Notes under the pieces: generated by a model
What the model was told of the DNA's origin: nothing
The model's input: the letters and a program-made list of their open reading frames with translations, nothing else
The model's database searches: none
Origin: Azadirachta indica
Lineage: Eukaryota; Streptophyta; Magnoliopsida; Sapindales; Meliaceae
Assembly: GCA_022749755.1 (NCBI GenBank)
Contig: CM040453.1
Location: forward strand, 7,090,102 to 7,154,101
Direction: 5' to 3'
Length of the DNA stretch: 64,000 nt
Part shown: piece by piece, positions 38,180 through 51,851 of the stretch
How positions within the stretch are numbered: position 1 is the stretch's first letter
Layout of the letters: each line of letters opens with the position of its first letter
Made by a program: the position numbers and the translations under genes

Positions 38180-38594
38180 TCCAGGTGAACACGTGACTTA
38201 GTCTTTTATATTCACCAACATGTGTATTACCTAGATGTTCTCAAATCTCAACCAATTTCCGGCGCAAATTACACTCAACGCCTCGAGATATTACCAACAA
38301 CCATTAAACGACGCCGTATGAATGTTAACTATGTCTTTTCCTCAGCGGACCCATGCATACAAGTAATCCCTTTCTTTCCTAACGTTCTTAGCTGGAAAAA
38401 AGAAAAAAGAAAAAAAGAAAAAAAAAAAAAAAAAAAAAAAAAAACTGAAAAGGAAGAAAAATTTGAAGCAAACACGGCTACTGTAAGTTTGGAGACGTTT
38501 ATAAGCGGACTCTCGTTTTAGCTGATGGAGTGCGTAGGTTAAGCCGTATTCCTCTCGAAGCACATGTTAGAATCGATCGTTGACTATTCCGGTG
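38180..38594 (+). promoter_or_regulatory. Promoter / 5' UTR region of the OTU protease gene
   Basis: A G-box core CACGTGAC lies at about 38189-38196, followed by AT-rich sequence and a nearly pure A run (38397-38443). The leader becomes GC-richer towards the start codon at 38595. The small open frames on either strand here (38222-38521 plus, 38342-38563 minus) run through the A/T homopolymer and are not considered genes. Confidence 0.45.
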
Positions 38595-40613
38595 ATGCTC
38601 GGTGTTCTTTGCGCACGTCAGAAGCCGTGGATTCTGAACTCAATCTCTCTTCTAGCTCACAGTTCTTCGGCGGCTCTTCAAAATCGGTTTGTTTGCACTC
38701 CTATTCAACGTGTTCAGTTCAGCGAGGTAAACAATCGCCGTAGACATCATTCGAGCGCGTGTAGCGTTGGCGTTGGCTTGAGCAGTAGCGGCGGTGCGGC
38801 CTCTATATGGCACGCGATTCTTCCCTCAGGGGGGGGCGGCGGATGCGAGTGCCGGCGCCGGAGAGATGAGAGGAAGCCCGGCGAGGGGTCGTGGAACGCG
38901 GCATGGGATGAAAGACCGGCGCGGTGGCTCCACCGAGCCGACTCGGCTTGGCTGCTGTTTGGAGTCTGTAGCTGCCTGGCGCCAATTGATCGATGGACTG
39001 ATGTTAATCCTGAAGCAATTGCGGTTGTTGAAGAGAAAATAAAGAGCGACGATTTGAACGAGAAGAGCGGTGATTTCACTGAAAGAAATGAGGGGCCTAG
39101 TACTGATTTCAAGGTCACAGGTTAGTTGGAGGGCAGTAATTAAATATTAATCATGCTTAACAGTCTTATCGATATTTAAATTTTCATTCATATTCAAACG
39201 CGTTTTGAGTTTCAAGTTTTATAATACTTTTTGATTTTTTGTTCTTATTCTTATTCTTATTCAATGATATATTTGATGTATAAATAGAATCTAAATGGAT
39301 GAGGGCATTGCAGGTGTGCTAGCTGATGGAAGATGTTTATTTCGAGCAATAGCACATGGGCTTTGCTTGGAAAGCGGGGAAGAAGCCCCCGATGATAATC
39401 GCGAGAGAGAACTTGCTGATGAATTAAGAGCGCAAGTATGGACTGCAATTAAATTTGATACTTTTTGTTTGTTTATTAAGTTTCAAAAGTATATAATCAT
39501 GTGTTGAAAACTAATGGAAAATATCTGCTGCTCTTATTAGGTTGTGGACGAACTTTTAAAGAGGCGGAAAGAATCGGAATGGTGAGACTTGTGATAGGGT
39601 GATGCAAATGTTTTTTTTCTATCTATTGATTGGTTTAGAAACGCTATAAATTGTTTGGTTTGGTTTGATGCCTTTAGGTTTATTGACGGAGATTTTGATG
39701 CATATGTGAAGCAAATTCAACAGCCAAATGTATGGGGTGGAGAACCTGAATTGATAATGGCTTCTCATGTTTTGAAGTGAGTTTTATAACCATTTTTATT
39801 TGCTACTTTTAACTTGTTTTACCTGTATGACTACATATAATTGTGAGTTCTTTAGCATACTACGAATGATGAAATCTGGCAATTTTCAATATCTTTATTG
39901 TGACTTATCCCTTTCTAGGATAAAAAAAACCATCAATATATTCCCTGCTTGTGGAATTGAAGAACTTGGCACCAAGAGTTAAAAGAAAGTTCCATGAAAT
40001 AGGTTTTAAACTTGCTACACAAAAGATTTTAACTCTGCATACAGCTTCTGAAGAAATTAGTTCTCTTTTGCTGGAGGAGAATCTTCATTTTTTTTTGGTT
40101 TTCCTTTAATATTTGCATCCTCATAATTCTTTTGTTAGATGGGATGGGTGTACAAGTTAAAAGAGTTTGAAATTGGTTAAATTGGTTAGCTTGGTTGTTA
40201 GTTCATGTTTGTCCATTTTCTCCGGTTTGAAAGTAGGATTTGCCATCTGCTGATGTTAATGCATAACAGAATTGATTTTTATTTGCACCAAATTGTAGCC
40301 AAATGTTTCATCATCAAAATGCAACTTGAACTTCTGATTTGAATAATATATATATTTTTTATTTTTTATTTATTCCTTGTATATGTTGTGCTTGACCATT
40401 GCATTTGACACACCTTCTATAATCTTTGTGCCCAGGAAACTGATCTCGGTATTCATGAGAGATCAAAGCTCGGGTAATCTGGTAAACATTGCAAACTATG
40501 GTGAAGAGTATCAGAAGGATAATGAATCCCCCATTAATGTGCTGTTTCATGAGTATGGTCATTACGATGTGTTGGAAACTTTCTCAGATCAAAAGAGAGT
40601 GAAAAGAAGGTAA
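38595..40613 (+). CDS. OTU4: OTU-domain cysteine protease (deubiquitinase), probably plastid- or organelle-targeted
   Basis: Ovarian-tumour family thiol protease that cleaves ubiquitin chains. Exons 38595-39120, 39314-39435, 39541-39581, 39678-39776, 40436-40613; all GT-AG and in phase, giving 321 aa. The catalytic region starts GVLADGRCLFRAIAHG with Asp180 and nucleophile Cys183, followed by ELADELRAQVVDELLKRR, FIDGDFDAYVKQIQ, VWGGEPELIMASHVL and the C-terminal HEYGHYDVLE with catalytic His305. Exon 1 (about 175 residues) is Ser/Gly/Arg-rich, contains a run of six glycines and is unlike other OTU domains; with its basic, hydroxylated start it may be a transit peptide, but this is inference. 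Length and motif order fit Arabidopsis OTU4 (At3g57810-type). The short final residues DQKRVKRR are basic. The start ATG at 38595 is the first in the frame. Confidence 0.92.
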
Positions 40614-43600
40614 ACGGCAAGTAGGAGTTAGGTGTGATTTGTAGAAATTTGACTCATTTTGTATGAAATGAATGCATCTTTATTTCAAGGAGAGCTTGTA
40701 ATTTTCATAATGTTGCATTCCAGCCAAAATGGAATCTTTCTCAAGATCAATAAGTTTGGTTCAGCAATGTCAATTCTAGCAAATAAGCTTTGCTAAATTT
40801 TTGTAGGTACAGTGGTTATTTTTTATCTGATTCTTAAGCTCAATTAATCCAAAAAAAATAGCATTCTTTTTGTCTTGTTTTACTTTTTGATTTCGCACTT
40901 GTTTGTAACAAAATCTTAGTTGCCTGCTAATATCAATCTTTGTAATACTACTAACTGGAATAAGTCCCAGGGGTTTTTGGTAAAACCATTTGTGTTTGCT
41001 TATCTAAGTTGTTTGACGATGGTTTTCATTTTATATGTAATCAAACCAATAGATGATTTGCTGTTTAGACTCTTTATAGAACATCAGTTGTAGTGGTTAT
41101 GAATGGATCAAATGAACTCTCTTTTTCTGCAGACCATTAATGTCAAGCTTAATACTGCTATTATCAGAACATCCATTAGTTCAGCTTCCAGTAAGTCATT
41201 TCCTCGAGCATTTTCTTTGTTAAAGTTCTCATGATAAGCGATTTATGCATTCTTTTTCTTCGGTTGCTTGAGAATTGATTATGGGGAGAAGAGAATTTGC
41301 ATCCATATATTCTACTTTAGGATGACAAGATGAGAGAGCATTCTACTTTAAGAGACTTATCTAAATTAAAATAAAATAACAAGAGATTTAAAAGTAATAA
41401 TCATACTACTTAGTGCACCAATTCCAATTATTTAGGTCAAATATTTTTGAGAAATAATTAAGTAGTGTATTCAGACTTATAGCGTTTAGATAATAAGTAA
41501 TTTTTTTTTTTTAAAATAGAGAAGTGGTTATTATAAATAAAAGAATTCAGTTAATAAAACATACTTACAAATCCTACGGCTTAGAATAATTGATTTTTTT
41601 TAATATGATTCATCGACGTTTTTTGTAACGTAAAAGATTGTACGTGTGGATATTACATTCAATATCAAAATTATAATACAATGAATGGAAGTAGGAAAAA
41701 GATAGATGCTGGATAATATGTCTTTTGCTTTGGCGGAGAGACGGTTCCATCATATACAACGGGGTTAAATGCACATCCATTAACGCCTTATCTCCATTCT
41801 CTCTTGGAGTTTATATTAAATTAATACATAAATAAATAAATAATTAAAGTACACAAAAAATTAATTTACGAAAAACCAAACAAAATTGTATGGATATACT
41901 TATAGCACAAAACGACACCATCCACGTGGCAGAAGAAGAAAAAGCCCATTATTATGTGAACCAGGCGCGTTCTATAGAAGGCTCCCCCTCCCAGTCGCAG
42001 CACGTAGCCGTGGGCCGTAGGAGGGTAGCGCTAGCACAGTTGAATGGCACGTAACACTGCCAGAAGCATATGCCATTTCCACGGTCGTTTTAACAACACA
42101 TAAGTGACCAAAGCGAAGGCGTTTATTCAGGTTCTGTCGTTTCTGCCCGCCACCTGGACCAATGGGCTTAAAGTTTTAATTTTATATCGATATCATTTTC
42201 AGTGTGCAATTCCACCTCTTTGGGTCCAAGTCTCCGAGAAAATTTCTTCAGCACTTTCAGAATTCATGAAAATCAAAGCAACCTTATCATTAAAATTTTT
42301 TTAAATTACTATATATATATATATATAAATATATAATTTCCATTGAAAATTTTTGGAACCTGGCGTTGATGAGGAATATTATTTGAAATAAAGAGTAAGG
42401 AATAAAGATGTTATAAAGTTGGAAACATGTTTTACACGTGCAGCAAAGGCCACAGCTAAGATCTAGATTCTAGAGTTTCCAACAACAGGACAATTTGTTC
42501 TCTTCACTCGGTTAAACGAACATTCTATCGGATATCCCATAAATTGGGCCTGAACTAGCCTGCATTAGATTTATTTATTGTTTTTTTTTTTAAATATAGC
42601 CAATTCCAGTTAATTTTTTTCGTCTTTTTCTCGATTACTCATCAAATATGAGTCACGATTTATCTATATCCCTTAATTTACGTGCTGAAAATAATTTTTT
42701 TTTTTAAAGAATTAATGCTTTTTTCAAGGTACTGCGAAGAATCCTCACTTAATCTTTTCTACCCCTGATTTTTAAAGATCCATTACAGATAAGATGGACT
42801 TACAATGAAGGATTGAAATTGTATTTTAATAACTTTTGCTCATTAACTATTATAATTTAATGCATTAAAAGATGATAGAAGTTTCACCAGAAAAAGTTAA
42901 TGAATCAAGAAGAGAGAAAAACTTGGAGAATTACAATATGGAATGGTTGAATTCTTTGTTGAGTTCAACTCCATTTCGTGGATTTTTTTTTGTAGTAGAG
43001 TTAGCATTTTACATATGAGTGCAATAGATAAATTCGTATTTTTTATTCTATCATAAATTTGATATATTTTTTTTACCTTTCACCTTTCAATACGATGAAT
43101 TATGTTAGTTAATTGGTAAAAATTATTAATAGACTCTCAGCCCTTCATCAAATTATGACATGTGTTCATAATCCTTAAAAATTAAGAATAAAAAGAATAA
43201 GAAAATATTTTTTTTCTTGAGAATTAATTTTTTTTTCAAGGTACTACAAAAATACAAATGAAAAGTACAAAGCAGGGTATAAGAAGTGAACTCAATGACT
43301 TGTAAACAGCTTTATTTTCTCGTGAAAAAAATCTCAACCTACTACTTTACAAAATACAAACAATCCATTGTTTACATAATCTATTCAAATTCAAAACCCC
43401 ATTTGCTGTTTGCTTTCCTTCCTTCTTTGTCTATTCCATTTTCCAGGGAAAAAGTTTTTCCTTTTCCTTTCCCTCAAATTTCTTGATCACATCTATACAT
43501 GTAACAATTTTATACCCAATGCTCAAATTTCACTTCAAAGAATCAATAACCAATCCTTTTTTTTTTCCTATAGCAATCTATAAAAATGTGAATAAAAGAA

Positions 43601-43696
43601 GTTTCAAATAAATTGAATCACACATCATCTGTTGGCAGAAACAGAGATGTTAAAATGATATGCACTCCGGAGATGATTCTTGACAGGAAAATTCTG
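40614..43696. other. Spacer between OTU (plus) and CSLA (minus): convergent 3' ends
   Basis: Contains the 3' UTRs of both neighbours. An exon-like segment near 41135-41190 (after CTGCAG) could be a spliced 3' UTR exon of the OTU gene. A GC-richer island (41900-42200) with a palindromic G-box/ABRE word CCACGTGG at about 41922 looks promoter-like but leads to no gene. TA run at about 42309-42327. Confidence 0.45.
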
Positions 43697-46600
43697 CTAA
43701 GAGTTGGGAACAAATGTGCCAATGTAGCCGACACCGGCAATGAAGAAGGCAATGGATTGAAGAAACAGGTATATGAAGTAATGATTCTTTCCGAAAGCAA
43801 CATCATAGCAGCCGCAAAAGAAGAGGTATGCCCCAACACCAAGTTCTAGCAAATGCAGCCTGTTCATGTTAAAACAATAATCAGATATGAGCAGGGTTTG
43901 AATCCTAAACCTTTTCTTCTGTCTCAACAAATGTTACCAGTTGAACCAACTAAGGTGTATACCTTTCTCCAATCTTGATACGAGGCTTCCTGAGAGATTT
44001 TCCCCCCAGTCTTGTCTTGAGAGCATCTCCCAATTTTTCAGTGACAACCCATTCATTAACTCTTCCAGCCTCCAGCAAGCCGATGAATGTTGCCTTGGTT
44101 CGATGCAACGACATGACGTTTTCGAATAGGATCCAGAAAACCAATAGGTGAAGTGATCTGCAGGATTATACATGTAAAAAATTTTAAGTACTGGAAAACT
44201 CATTAATCATGAAACCGTGAACGGAATTAGTTGCGTTTGTGCAGAAGGAAACCTTGGAGTGCCAACTGCATTAAGAAGAGTGATGACAGAAGGAATATAG
44301 ACGGCTCCCCATTTGGGAACTTCAACTTCAGGAACCAAAACAGTTGTAGGCAAAACGATGCAGTAGAATACAAATGTGACAATATGTGCAACAATTTTCC
44401 GGACAAAGAAGAAACTGTAAATCACGTACAGCTTCTTCCACAGAGAGACTTTCTGCAACAAATTATAACAGGGAAAATATTTTCAGTGAAGTCAGAAACA
44501 GATAGGAAGGAAAAGGCAGCAAAGAAAGCAATAAGGATACCCTATTTGTCAGAATTTCTGCTGCCATTTTCTTGAAGAGATTGGCAGGGCCACAAGACCA
44601 TCTGTGCTGCTGATATCTATAGGCCTTGAAAGTACTTGGCAATTCATTTTTCACCTACGATAAAACATCGATCAAGTTCAGGAATCAATACAAAACCTAG
44701 AATAGAACACCACTGCTACCATTTTATTTCTCGACAGATTGAAGGTCTCTCAAATAATACCTTGAGGTCACCAACATAAACAAATTTCCATCCTTTTAGA
44801 CTGGCTCTAACAGCCAAATCCATATCTTCTACTGTAGTTCTATCCTTCCATCCTCCAGCTTCATTGAGAGCTGAAATTCTCCATACACCAGCTGTGCCTG
44901 CAACATTTAATCCAGCTCTTTTAAGTTCCCAATTCTGAAAATCTGTACGATTAATATTTTAATACTTAGAAAATGTTAGATGATTGTTTTACCATTGAAA
45001 CCAAAGAAGGCATAGGTTGAACAGCCAACTTCTTGTTCCACAGTGAAATGGTAATCCAATGACATCTCTTGCATTCTTGTCATTAAGCATTCATCTGAAT
45101 TAACTGTAATACCATCCAAAAATCCAAAATCACTAACCATATTCTCAACCAATTTTTATTAAATAGGGTCAAATAACCCTTTCTTTAACCACATATCAAA
45201 AGAGTGTTTGAACAACGAATTAATTATAAACTAAAAAGTAAGTTAGGATATATATTGATCGAAAATTAAATACTTAAGAGATTATGTTATATAATTGACG
45301 AAATTTTCTATCTTTATGTGTTACAAAGAAAATTTTTCTCATATAAAATAAGAGAGTCACATTTTTATAAAGCATAAAAATTAAATTTTTACTTATTTCT
45401 AGGGTCTTTTATAACCTCAAATTATATAAGAATAACACGTAAATAACATATATATTTAATATTTGTTCTCCATATGTTGTAATTAAAGCTAGTGTATGCT
45501 AATATTGTCACTAAATACATTCAATTATCTAATTAAACAACTCGCGGAATCCAACATCTCACTGAAAGAAAAGAAGAAATTGCAATAATAACAAATAAAA
45601 AGGCTAACTAGAAATGTAATTTTGTGAAAATGACACAGTTAATTATTTCAAAACAAGGCACAGTTAATGTATCACATCACATGGACAGTTAATTATTAAA
45701 TTATTTGCTAACCTTCTTTATGGTTGGGTCATATTTATTAAGACTGGTGGTTTGGACCAATCAAATCTTTTGTTCCAATGGACAGATCAAAGAAAGTGCA
45801 ACTGTCTTTTATTGTTAGCCTACAAACAAAGTCCACTGCTTTAAATAAATTTGGAGGCCAGGCCAGCAATATTTGGTGGCTTTAGCTACAACATGCTACA
45901 TGTCCAAATCTAGACAAAAAGTAAAACATCTTGTCCAAATCTTGAAAGCTGGCACTAGCTAGCTGCTTCTGCTTCTTGTTATGAAAAGATTCTTTTGGGC
46001 TATTCATCATGTACACTTCAAATTACACTAATCACATAACTTCTTTTTAATTAATCTTACTATAAGATCAACAGAAGAAAATCTTTAATTATGGTCCATG
46101 TCATGTGCATTAATTTGGTCCCAGCAATGATGTGTTACATATGACTATTTGGTAAAAATAAAAAATTATATCAATAAATAAAATTGGTACACACCCACCC
46201 ACTTTGATTAAAATTCAACCATGGTATCATTCATTTTTTTTGTTTTGAATAAAAATTATGAATTAGAAAAATAAAGCAATTTTGGACACATGCATGTTAC
46301 ATATGTCATGCCCAAAAGACCAACAAAGAAAATTGATTATTAAAGCGATATAAAAAGACCACCGACACTAAAGTTTAAAACTATAACCGAAGACGAAGAA
46401 GTGAGAGTAATTAATTAAATATTAAAGTTAATTAGTGAAGAATAATTACCAAATTTCCAGCGAGCTTGGACAAGAGCAATGTCTGGGTTGTGTACCAGAA
46501 ATGGAATTGTGCGCCAGAGAAAGTCAGGTTCAGGTTGGAAATCGGCATCGAAAATAGCAACATAATCGCATTGCTTAACGTAGCTGTGCTTCATGCCTTC

Positions 46601-47352
46601 TTTTAGAGCACCTGCTTTGTACCCATTTCTGTTGTCTCTTATTTCGTATTTTATGTTTATGCCTTTGCTTGCCCATCTTTGGCATTCTAGCTCCACCAAA
46701 TCCTGTAAAATTTGATCCAAAAAATTACAGAAAACACATCAAAAACTGTTCATGATCAGTTACATTGGACTGCATATGTATATATGCTTCACGATAAATT
46801 AAGTTGAATGCGACGACTGATCACCTTGGTAGTTGGGTCTGTCGAGTCGTCGAGAACTTGAATTATGATCCGATCAGACGGCCATGAAAGGCCACATGCA
46901 GCTCCAATGGAGAGCTGATAAACCTGCAAATTAAGGTAAAGTAAAACAGTCAACCATTGTAAGTACTCATTACACAAGGTAGCTAGTGGATATGAAAGTT
47001 GAGTCTCTCAAGTACTGAAAACGATTACCTCTTTCTCATTGTACATTGGAATTTGAACTAGAACCATAGGATAAGCAGAATTGCCAAGCTCAACATCATC
47101 CTTAATAGGCTCCCATTTGTATCTCTTCTCAGGTTTTCGACCAAACATCTTCACCAAAACGATAACGATTCCCATATAAACTCTTTCAATGAAGAGCGTT
47201 AACGACATAGCCAAACACAAAAACACCAGTACTTTCAGCACCGGCACGATCAATGGAGCCTTGGTTTGCCGCCAAATCAGTCCCATTTGGTCTGAAATAT
47301 CGCTGCCGGCACCGGGGAAAACGACCGTAGCCGAAGAAGAAAGCCTGCCCAT
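43697..47352 (-). CDS. CSLA9: Cellulose synthase-like A: glucomannan 4-beta-mannosyltransferase
   Basis: Golgi membrane glycosyltransferase family 2 enzyme that polymerises mannan/glucomannan from GDP-mannose and GDP-glucose. Exons 47352-47029, 46923-46825, 46702-46450, 45103-44993, 44897-44761, 44654-44541, 44452-44253, 44157-43963, 43859-43697; all in phase, 531 aa, the usual CSLA length. N-terminal membrane helix about 34-70; catalytic motifs LDDSTDP (Asp133/134), DAD (193-195), TVEDMD (Asp287) and QQHRW (323-327), the D,D,D,QxxRW signature; then four or so C-terminal helices ending YIGTFVPNS. Wording ([33 protein letters not shown]) is closest to the CSLA2/CSLA9 group; the exact number is a best guess. 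Intron 3 is long (1346 bp); intron 8 is only 103 bp and carries a tRNA-like sequence. Confidence 0.94.
43860..43962 (-). repeat. tRNA-like (SINE-head-like) sequence filling CSLA intron 8
   Basis: On the minus strand the intron reads CTTAGTTGGTTCAACTGGTAAC (A-box-like) followed about 35 bp later by GGATTCAAACCC (B-box-like). Such pairs are typical of the tRNA-derived heads of plant SINEs. There is no cloverleaf stem support for a true tRNA and no obvious tail. Confidence 0.4.
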
Positions 47353-47960
47353 TTTTGCGTTGTCTTGCCTACTCGAAGAACTAAGTGAGCTCTATGTGTA
47401 AGAAAAGTATGTTGGGAGTTGGTTTATAAAGGAAATTGTGTGGCTTTGCGAAAGGAGCACGGGTCTAGTTGTATTGTTTATGCAGGCTTGTGCTCTGGAT
47501 AGAAAAAAGAGAGAATTCAAATGCTGTGATTTTTGCTTCTGAGTTACGTTTAGGCAACGTGGAACTATTAAGAGCTGGAATTCTGCCAGAGAGTTTGATC
47601 GCAGACGGCACACACTTTATATCATCACAAAACAAAAGAAGAAGTTGAAAACAAGAAATTATAATAAAAATACACACAGAAAAAAAAAAAATGAAACAAC
47701 TAAATGTGCTTTGAAATGATTGCAGAAAGAGATCAGAGAGATCAATTTCCTTTTTGGGTTTTTTTTTTCTCCCCCTCTCCCTTCTCTTTCTTGCAGAGGA
47801 GAGGTTAATAAGATTTGGAGATATGCAGGCTTGAAGGGGTGCAAATTATATACAAGAGAAGAGTTAATTTGTTTTATAATGCTAAATGGGGAGAACAAAA
47901 GTGGTCAAATGGGAAAAGGATTGAACATCCGAAACCGGACATTAATTGTCAGAATCAAGC
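47353..47960 (-). promoter_or_regulatory. 5' flank / leader of CSLA
   Basis: Upstream of the CSLA start codon on the minus strand, with short CT-rich tracts (47764-47792 read as GA-rich on minus) consistent with a plant leader. No confident TATA box or upstream exon was assigned. Open frames here on either strand are short and not convincing. Confidence 0.35.
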
Positions 47961-49385
47961 ACCTAGCCTAGCTTTTGATTTACACGTCAGAAATAAAAAA
48001 AAAAAAAGAAAAATCAAAATAAAAAAATAAAAAAAAAAATAAAAAATTAAGATTAAAAAAAGTCCAGAGGAGACGATTGGAAACTCTCTTAATCAAGTTT
48101 GCTATCCCGAATTTAGACTCAATTTTTATATGTGCAACTAACTTTAACTAGTTTATCCATCATTTTCAATCTCCTTGGTCTATTATTATTTTTTTACAAA
48201 AATGTTTGTCCATTAAATTTTGCTACATCATTAGCAGATGAATTAATCAATTTGCTGATATTGAAGGGCATGAATGGAAGATTAAAAATCTATTTTGAAT
48301 TTGTTAAAAGGTGTTAATTAATTTGATTTTGCCAATTATGTTTTGGGTTCAATATATATACGTGGGTAATGAGTGATTTTCTAGCTACAGTATAGTTTTG
48401 GACTGCTCTAGCTACAATATAGCTACAGAAGCATTAAATCGGTTTTTTATTTTTTTATTTTGGGAAAAATAAATCTCATTTTTTGGAATAATTACAAGAG
48501 GGGGGTTGGTGACTTAATTAATCAATTTTCTCATTATTTTTTAACAAATTTCCCTGCATGGATTGTATAATATTAGACATATGAATTATTTTGTATTAAT
48601 ACAAAATAATATATCATTTTGAATTCGTATTTCATAAAATATAAACATTAATATCTAAAATTTTTAAATTCTTAGATATTAGCTGATGACTTCTGTTAAA
48701 TTATTGGATTCTCTTAGTTGTAATTGATATTATAACAACCAAATCAATGGGGAAACTAATATTGTGAGTATCTAATTAACAAGAAGGTATTAATTTAAGC
48801 AATCTTCAAGCTAGCACTAGACTATGCTAGTGATAAGCAATAATTCAGCAATTATACATGATTATGAAAAATTGAAGAGATCATATCAAGTACGTTAAGC
48901 AAATTATTCATGACTAAAGTATGAAAAACATCAATGAAAACATGTCTCAAAATAAAGAATTTGTGAGCTTGATTTAAGGCTAAATGTTCTTAAATTAAAT
49001 GTACCAATAAAAATATATATTATAGTTTTTTATACGAAGATTTATTTAATTAGGAATACTTTAATTTTGTGGTGAATATTTAAAATCTTAAATATTAGCC
49101 TTATATACTTAATAATTTATTCTAAAATTACTTTACAATTAGTTAAATTTGCGTTGTGGTGTATCAATAATAATGATCATATACATGCTAGTTAGAAAAT
49201 AGACAAGACACCGTGTGTTGTCTTGTTATTTGTTAGTGTCTTAATTAATTGAGTACTTAATGATGTTACTAATTAATCCTTTTTTAAAAATATCAATTAA
49301 TAATAATTTTGACTATCTCCTCTTTCATAAATGTCATTGGTTAATTAGTTGTAGGTTAAGACTAGTCCACGTCGTACGGGAATCA

Positions 49386-49423
<38 letters not shown>

Positions 49424-51809
49424 GTATAAGATAAAAAAAAAAAATTCTTACAAACCTTTTTAAAAAAATATTTCATAAGTAAAGATATTTTTTTAACCTA
49501 AGATAAAAGAATGTAGAATTGTGGCTAGAAAAGTGATAGATGGGTTATATATGGTTAAAATTTTCGTAAATTTAATATAAAGAAAATTTGAAGGTATGAA
49601 TATTTTTAACATTAAAAAAAGATCAATTTTTTAAAAGAATATTAAAAAAAAAAGGCTGAGAATTCAAATAACATTCGACTTTGTCGATTGGAAGAAAGCA
49701 TACAAAACCTTTTTGCTATATGTTCTTTATTTTACAGCATATATATATATGAGTTGGTTGTTTGCTTGTTGTTTGTATTTGGATTAAACCTAAAACTAAG
49801 AGTAGGTGGATGGAAAATTTTCCCAATAAAAAACTTTGAAAAATTTAAACAAAACTGTCCAAATTAAAAGATGCCCTAATGATAATACAAGAGAGGTTGG
49901 TTGCATACGTTTCTTGATTGTGATCGAAACAAATATATAATAACTATACAAGCTACACACAGAAGCAGAGCCAAAGGCAACAATAAGTAAATGGTAGTTA
50001 GAAAAGCACTTTCCCTTGTATGACTCACCAAAAACAGCTTAATTATTAGTAATGCTCGACAGAAAATCTACATTATTTTTGTGCATTTGTCGGTTTGTAA
50101 TTGGGATCTCATATAGTTTAATTTTAACACAATGTGTTTTTTAAAATGCTAATTAGTAATTACCCTTTTCATAATTTATTTATTTATTTGCCCGTTTACT
50201 ATTTGTAAAATATTATTAATTCTAACCTAATGCCACCATTTATTTAATTTAATTTCTTTTTATTTATTTATTTATTTCTGATAATAATAATAATAATAAT
50301 ATTTATGGGAATTACATATATTTTGGTTAGGTAGAATAAATTAGCCAGATTACCTATCAAGATTGACAGCCCAACTCATGGAAACATCATAATACATACA
50401 TATATATATAATTATAGAGAAGAAAAACAAGAGGTATGACTACAGAATATCCAATATTCCCAGTGGTAGCTGGGGATTGAACCCTGCTACTTTAACTACT
50501 TAATTAATTTAAATTAATTTATTATTTTTCTTTATTAATTGGAAGCAAGCAGAATGAGAACAAACATAACATAGCCCACATGAATGATTATATTACATGT
50601 ATGCAAATGTTATTGCACCGACAGAAACATGCCCTTAAAGAAAAACCCCACATTTTCAATATGCATATCTTCAATGTTAGACTGAATCAAATTAGAAGAA
50701 AATAAAAAATGCCAAGTTGATTAAAGGTTTGTTATATCGTTTGAAGAATAATTAACCAAATGATTGAAAAAAGATGATGGAGAAATTAATTATTTTTAAA
50801 GTGATGTCGATGGTTGTTTTAATTTAATTTGATGACCATTGAATGGGTATCGGATGCTTAATTAGTGTTTGGTGATCCTACCAATGAAATTTATAAAGAT
50901 TAATAAAAGTAATTCATGCATAATTATAAAACTTATAATTGCATTAGCAATAAGCATGCATAAAGAGAAAAGCAAAAGAATAATATTAATGGGCCAACGA
51001 TGGAAAGCAACAAAACAATTAATTAAAGTTAGAGAAATTGCATGGAAGTTGTATCATGCAAATTGTTTTTGATCTAAGAACCAAGATGGAAATTAATAAG
51101 CAATAAAGTTGGCGATTATTGATCAAACTTATCTAAAAAAACCCATATGAATCATGATTAACTAACAAAAAAATCAATTAAAGTTAGTGAATGGCTGCTG
51201 GTTTAGTTTTGTTACTAGGGCAAGCAGGCACCTAATCAATCTCTTTAGACCATTGACTAGATTAAGGACAAAAGGTCCCTTAACTTGTAGGGTCATAACC
51301 AAATTATTACATACTATAATTAGAAGACAAGGAAATTAATGTAATGTATGGTCAACCCTTGAGAGTTAAGTTTAAAAAGAGAAGAGTGTTAGATGGGAGA
51401 GAGAGGTGAAGTGTCAAAAGAATTTTAGAAGGACAAGGAATCATGATGATAATTGGATGCAAGCTTTGGCAAGAAAGAATGAATCAATCTCATTCAAATC
51501 AATTCAATTCATCTATCATTAACATTTCTCTAAATAATATTGTAAATGTATATTGAATGGTTTGATGGCACATCATTTTAGTATAATTTGGTGTGTTTGT
51601 TTATGTGTAGAATATTACCATCCCAGCAACCAATTATGATTCTTCAGCAACCAGCTAGCAAACTACAGAAATATGAAGAAGACATCAAGAATAAGATACC
51701 CTTTTATCCCAGTAAAATTAAATTTAAAGAATCAAAATTAATCACATTGTGAGTGCTAATTTGAGGAAAAAGATTTTAATCATATGACACTAATCATAGT
51801 TTTAATGAG

Positions 51810-51851
<42 letters not shown>

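Noticed and set aside
38342..38563. Minus-strand frame with a long Phe run
   Set aside because: The protein is mostly the translation of the A/T homopolymer at 38397-38443.
38747..39118. Minus-strand 123-codon frame
   Set aside because: It overlaps the GC-rich first exon of the OTU gene on the opposite strand and matches nothing recognisable.
50455..50495. tRNA-like B-box (GGGTTCAATCCC on the minus strand)
   Set aside because: The T-stem does not pair and no A-box, anticodon arm or acceptor stem is found, so it is not a tRNA gene.
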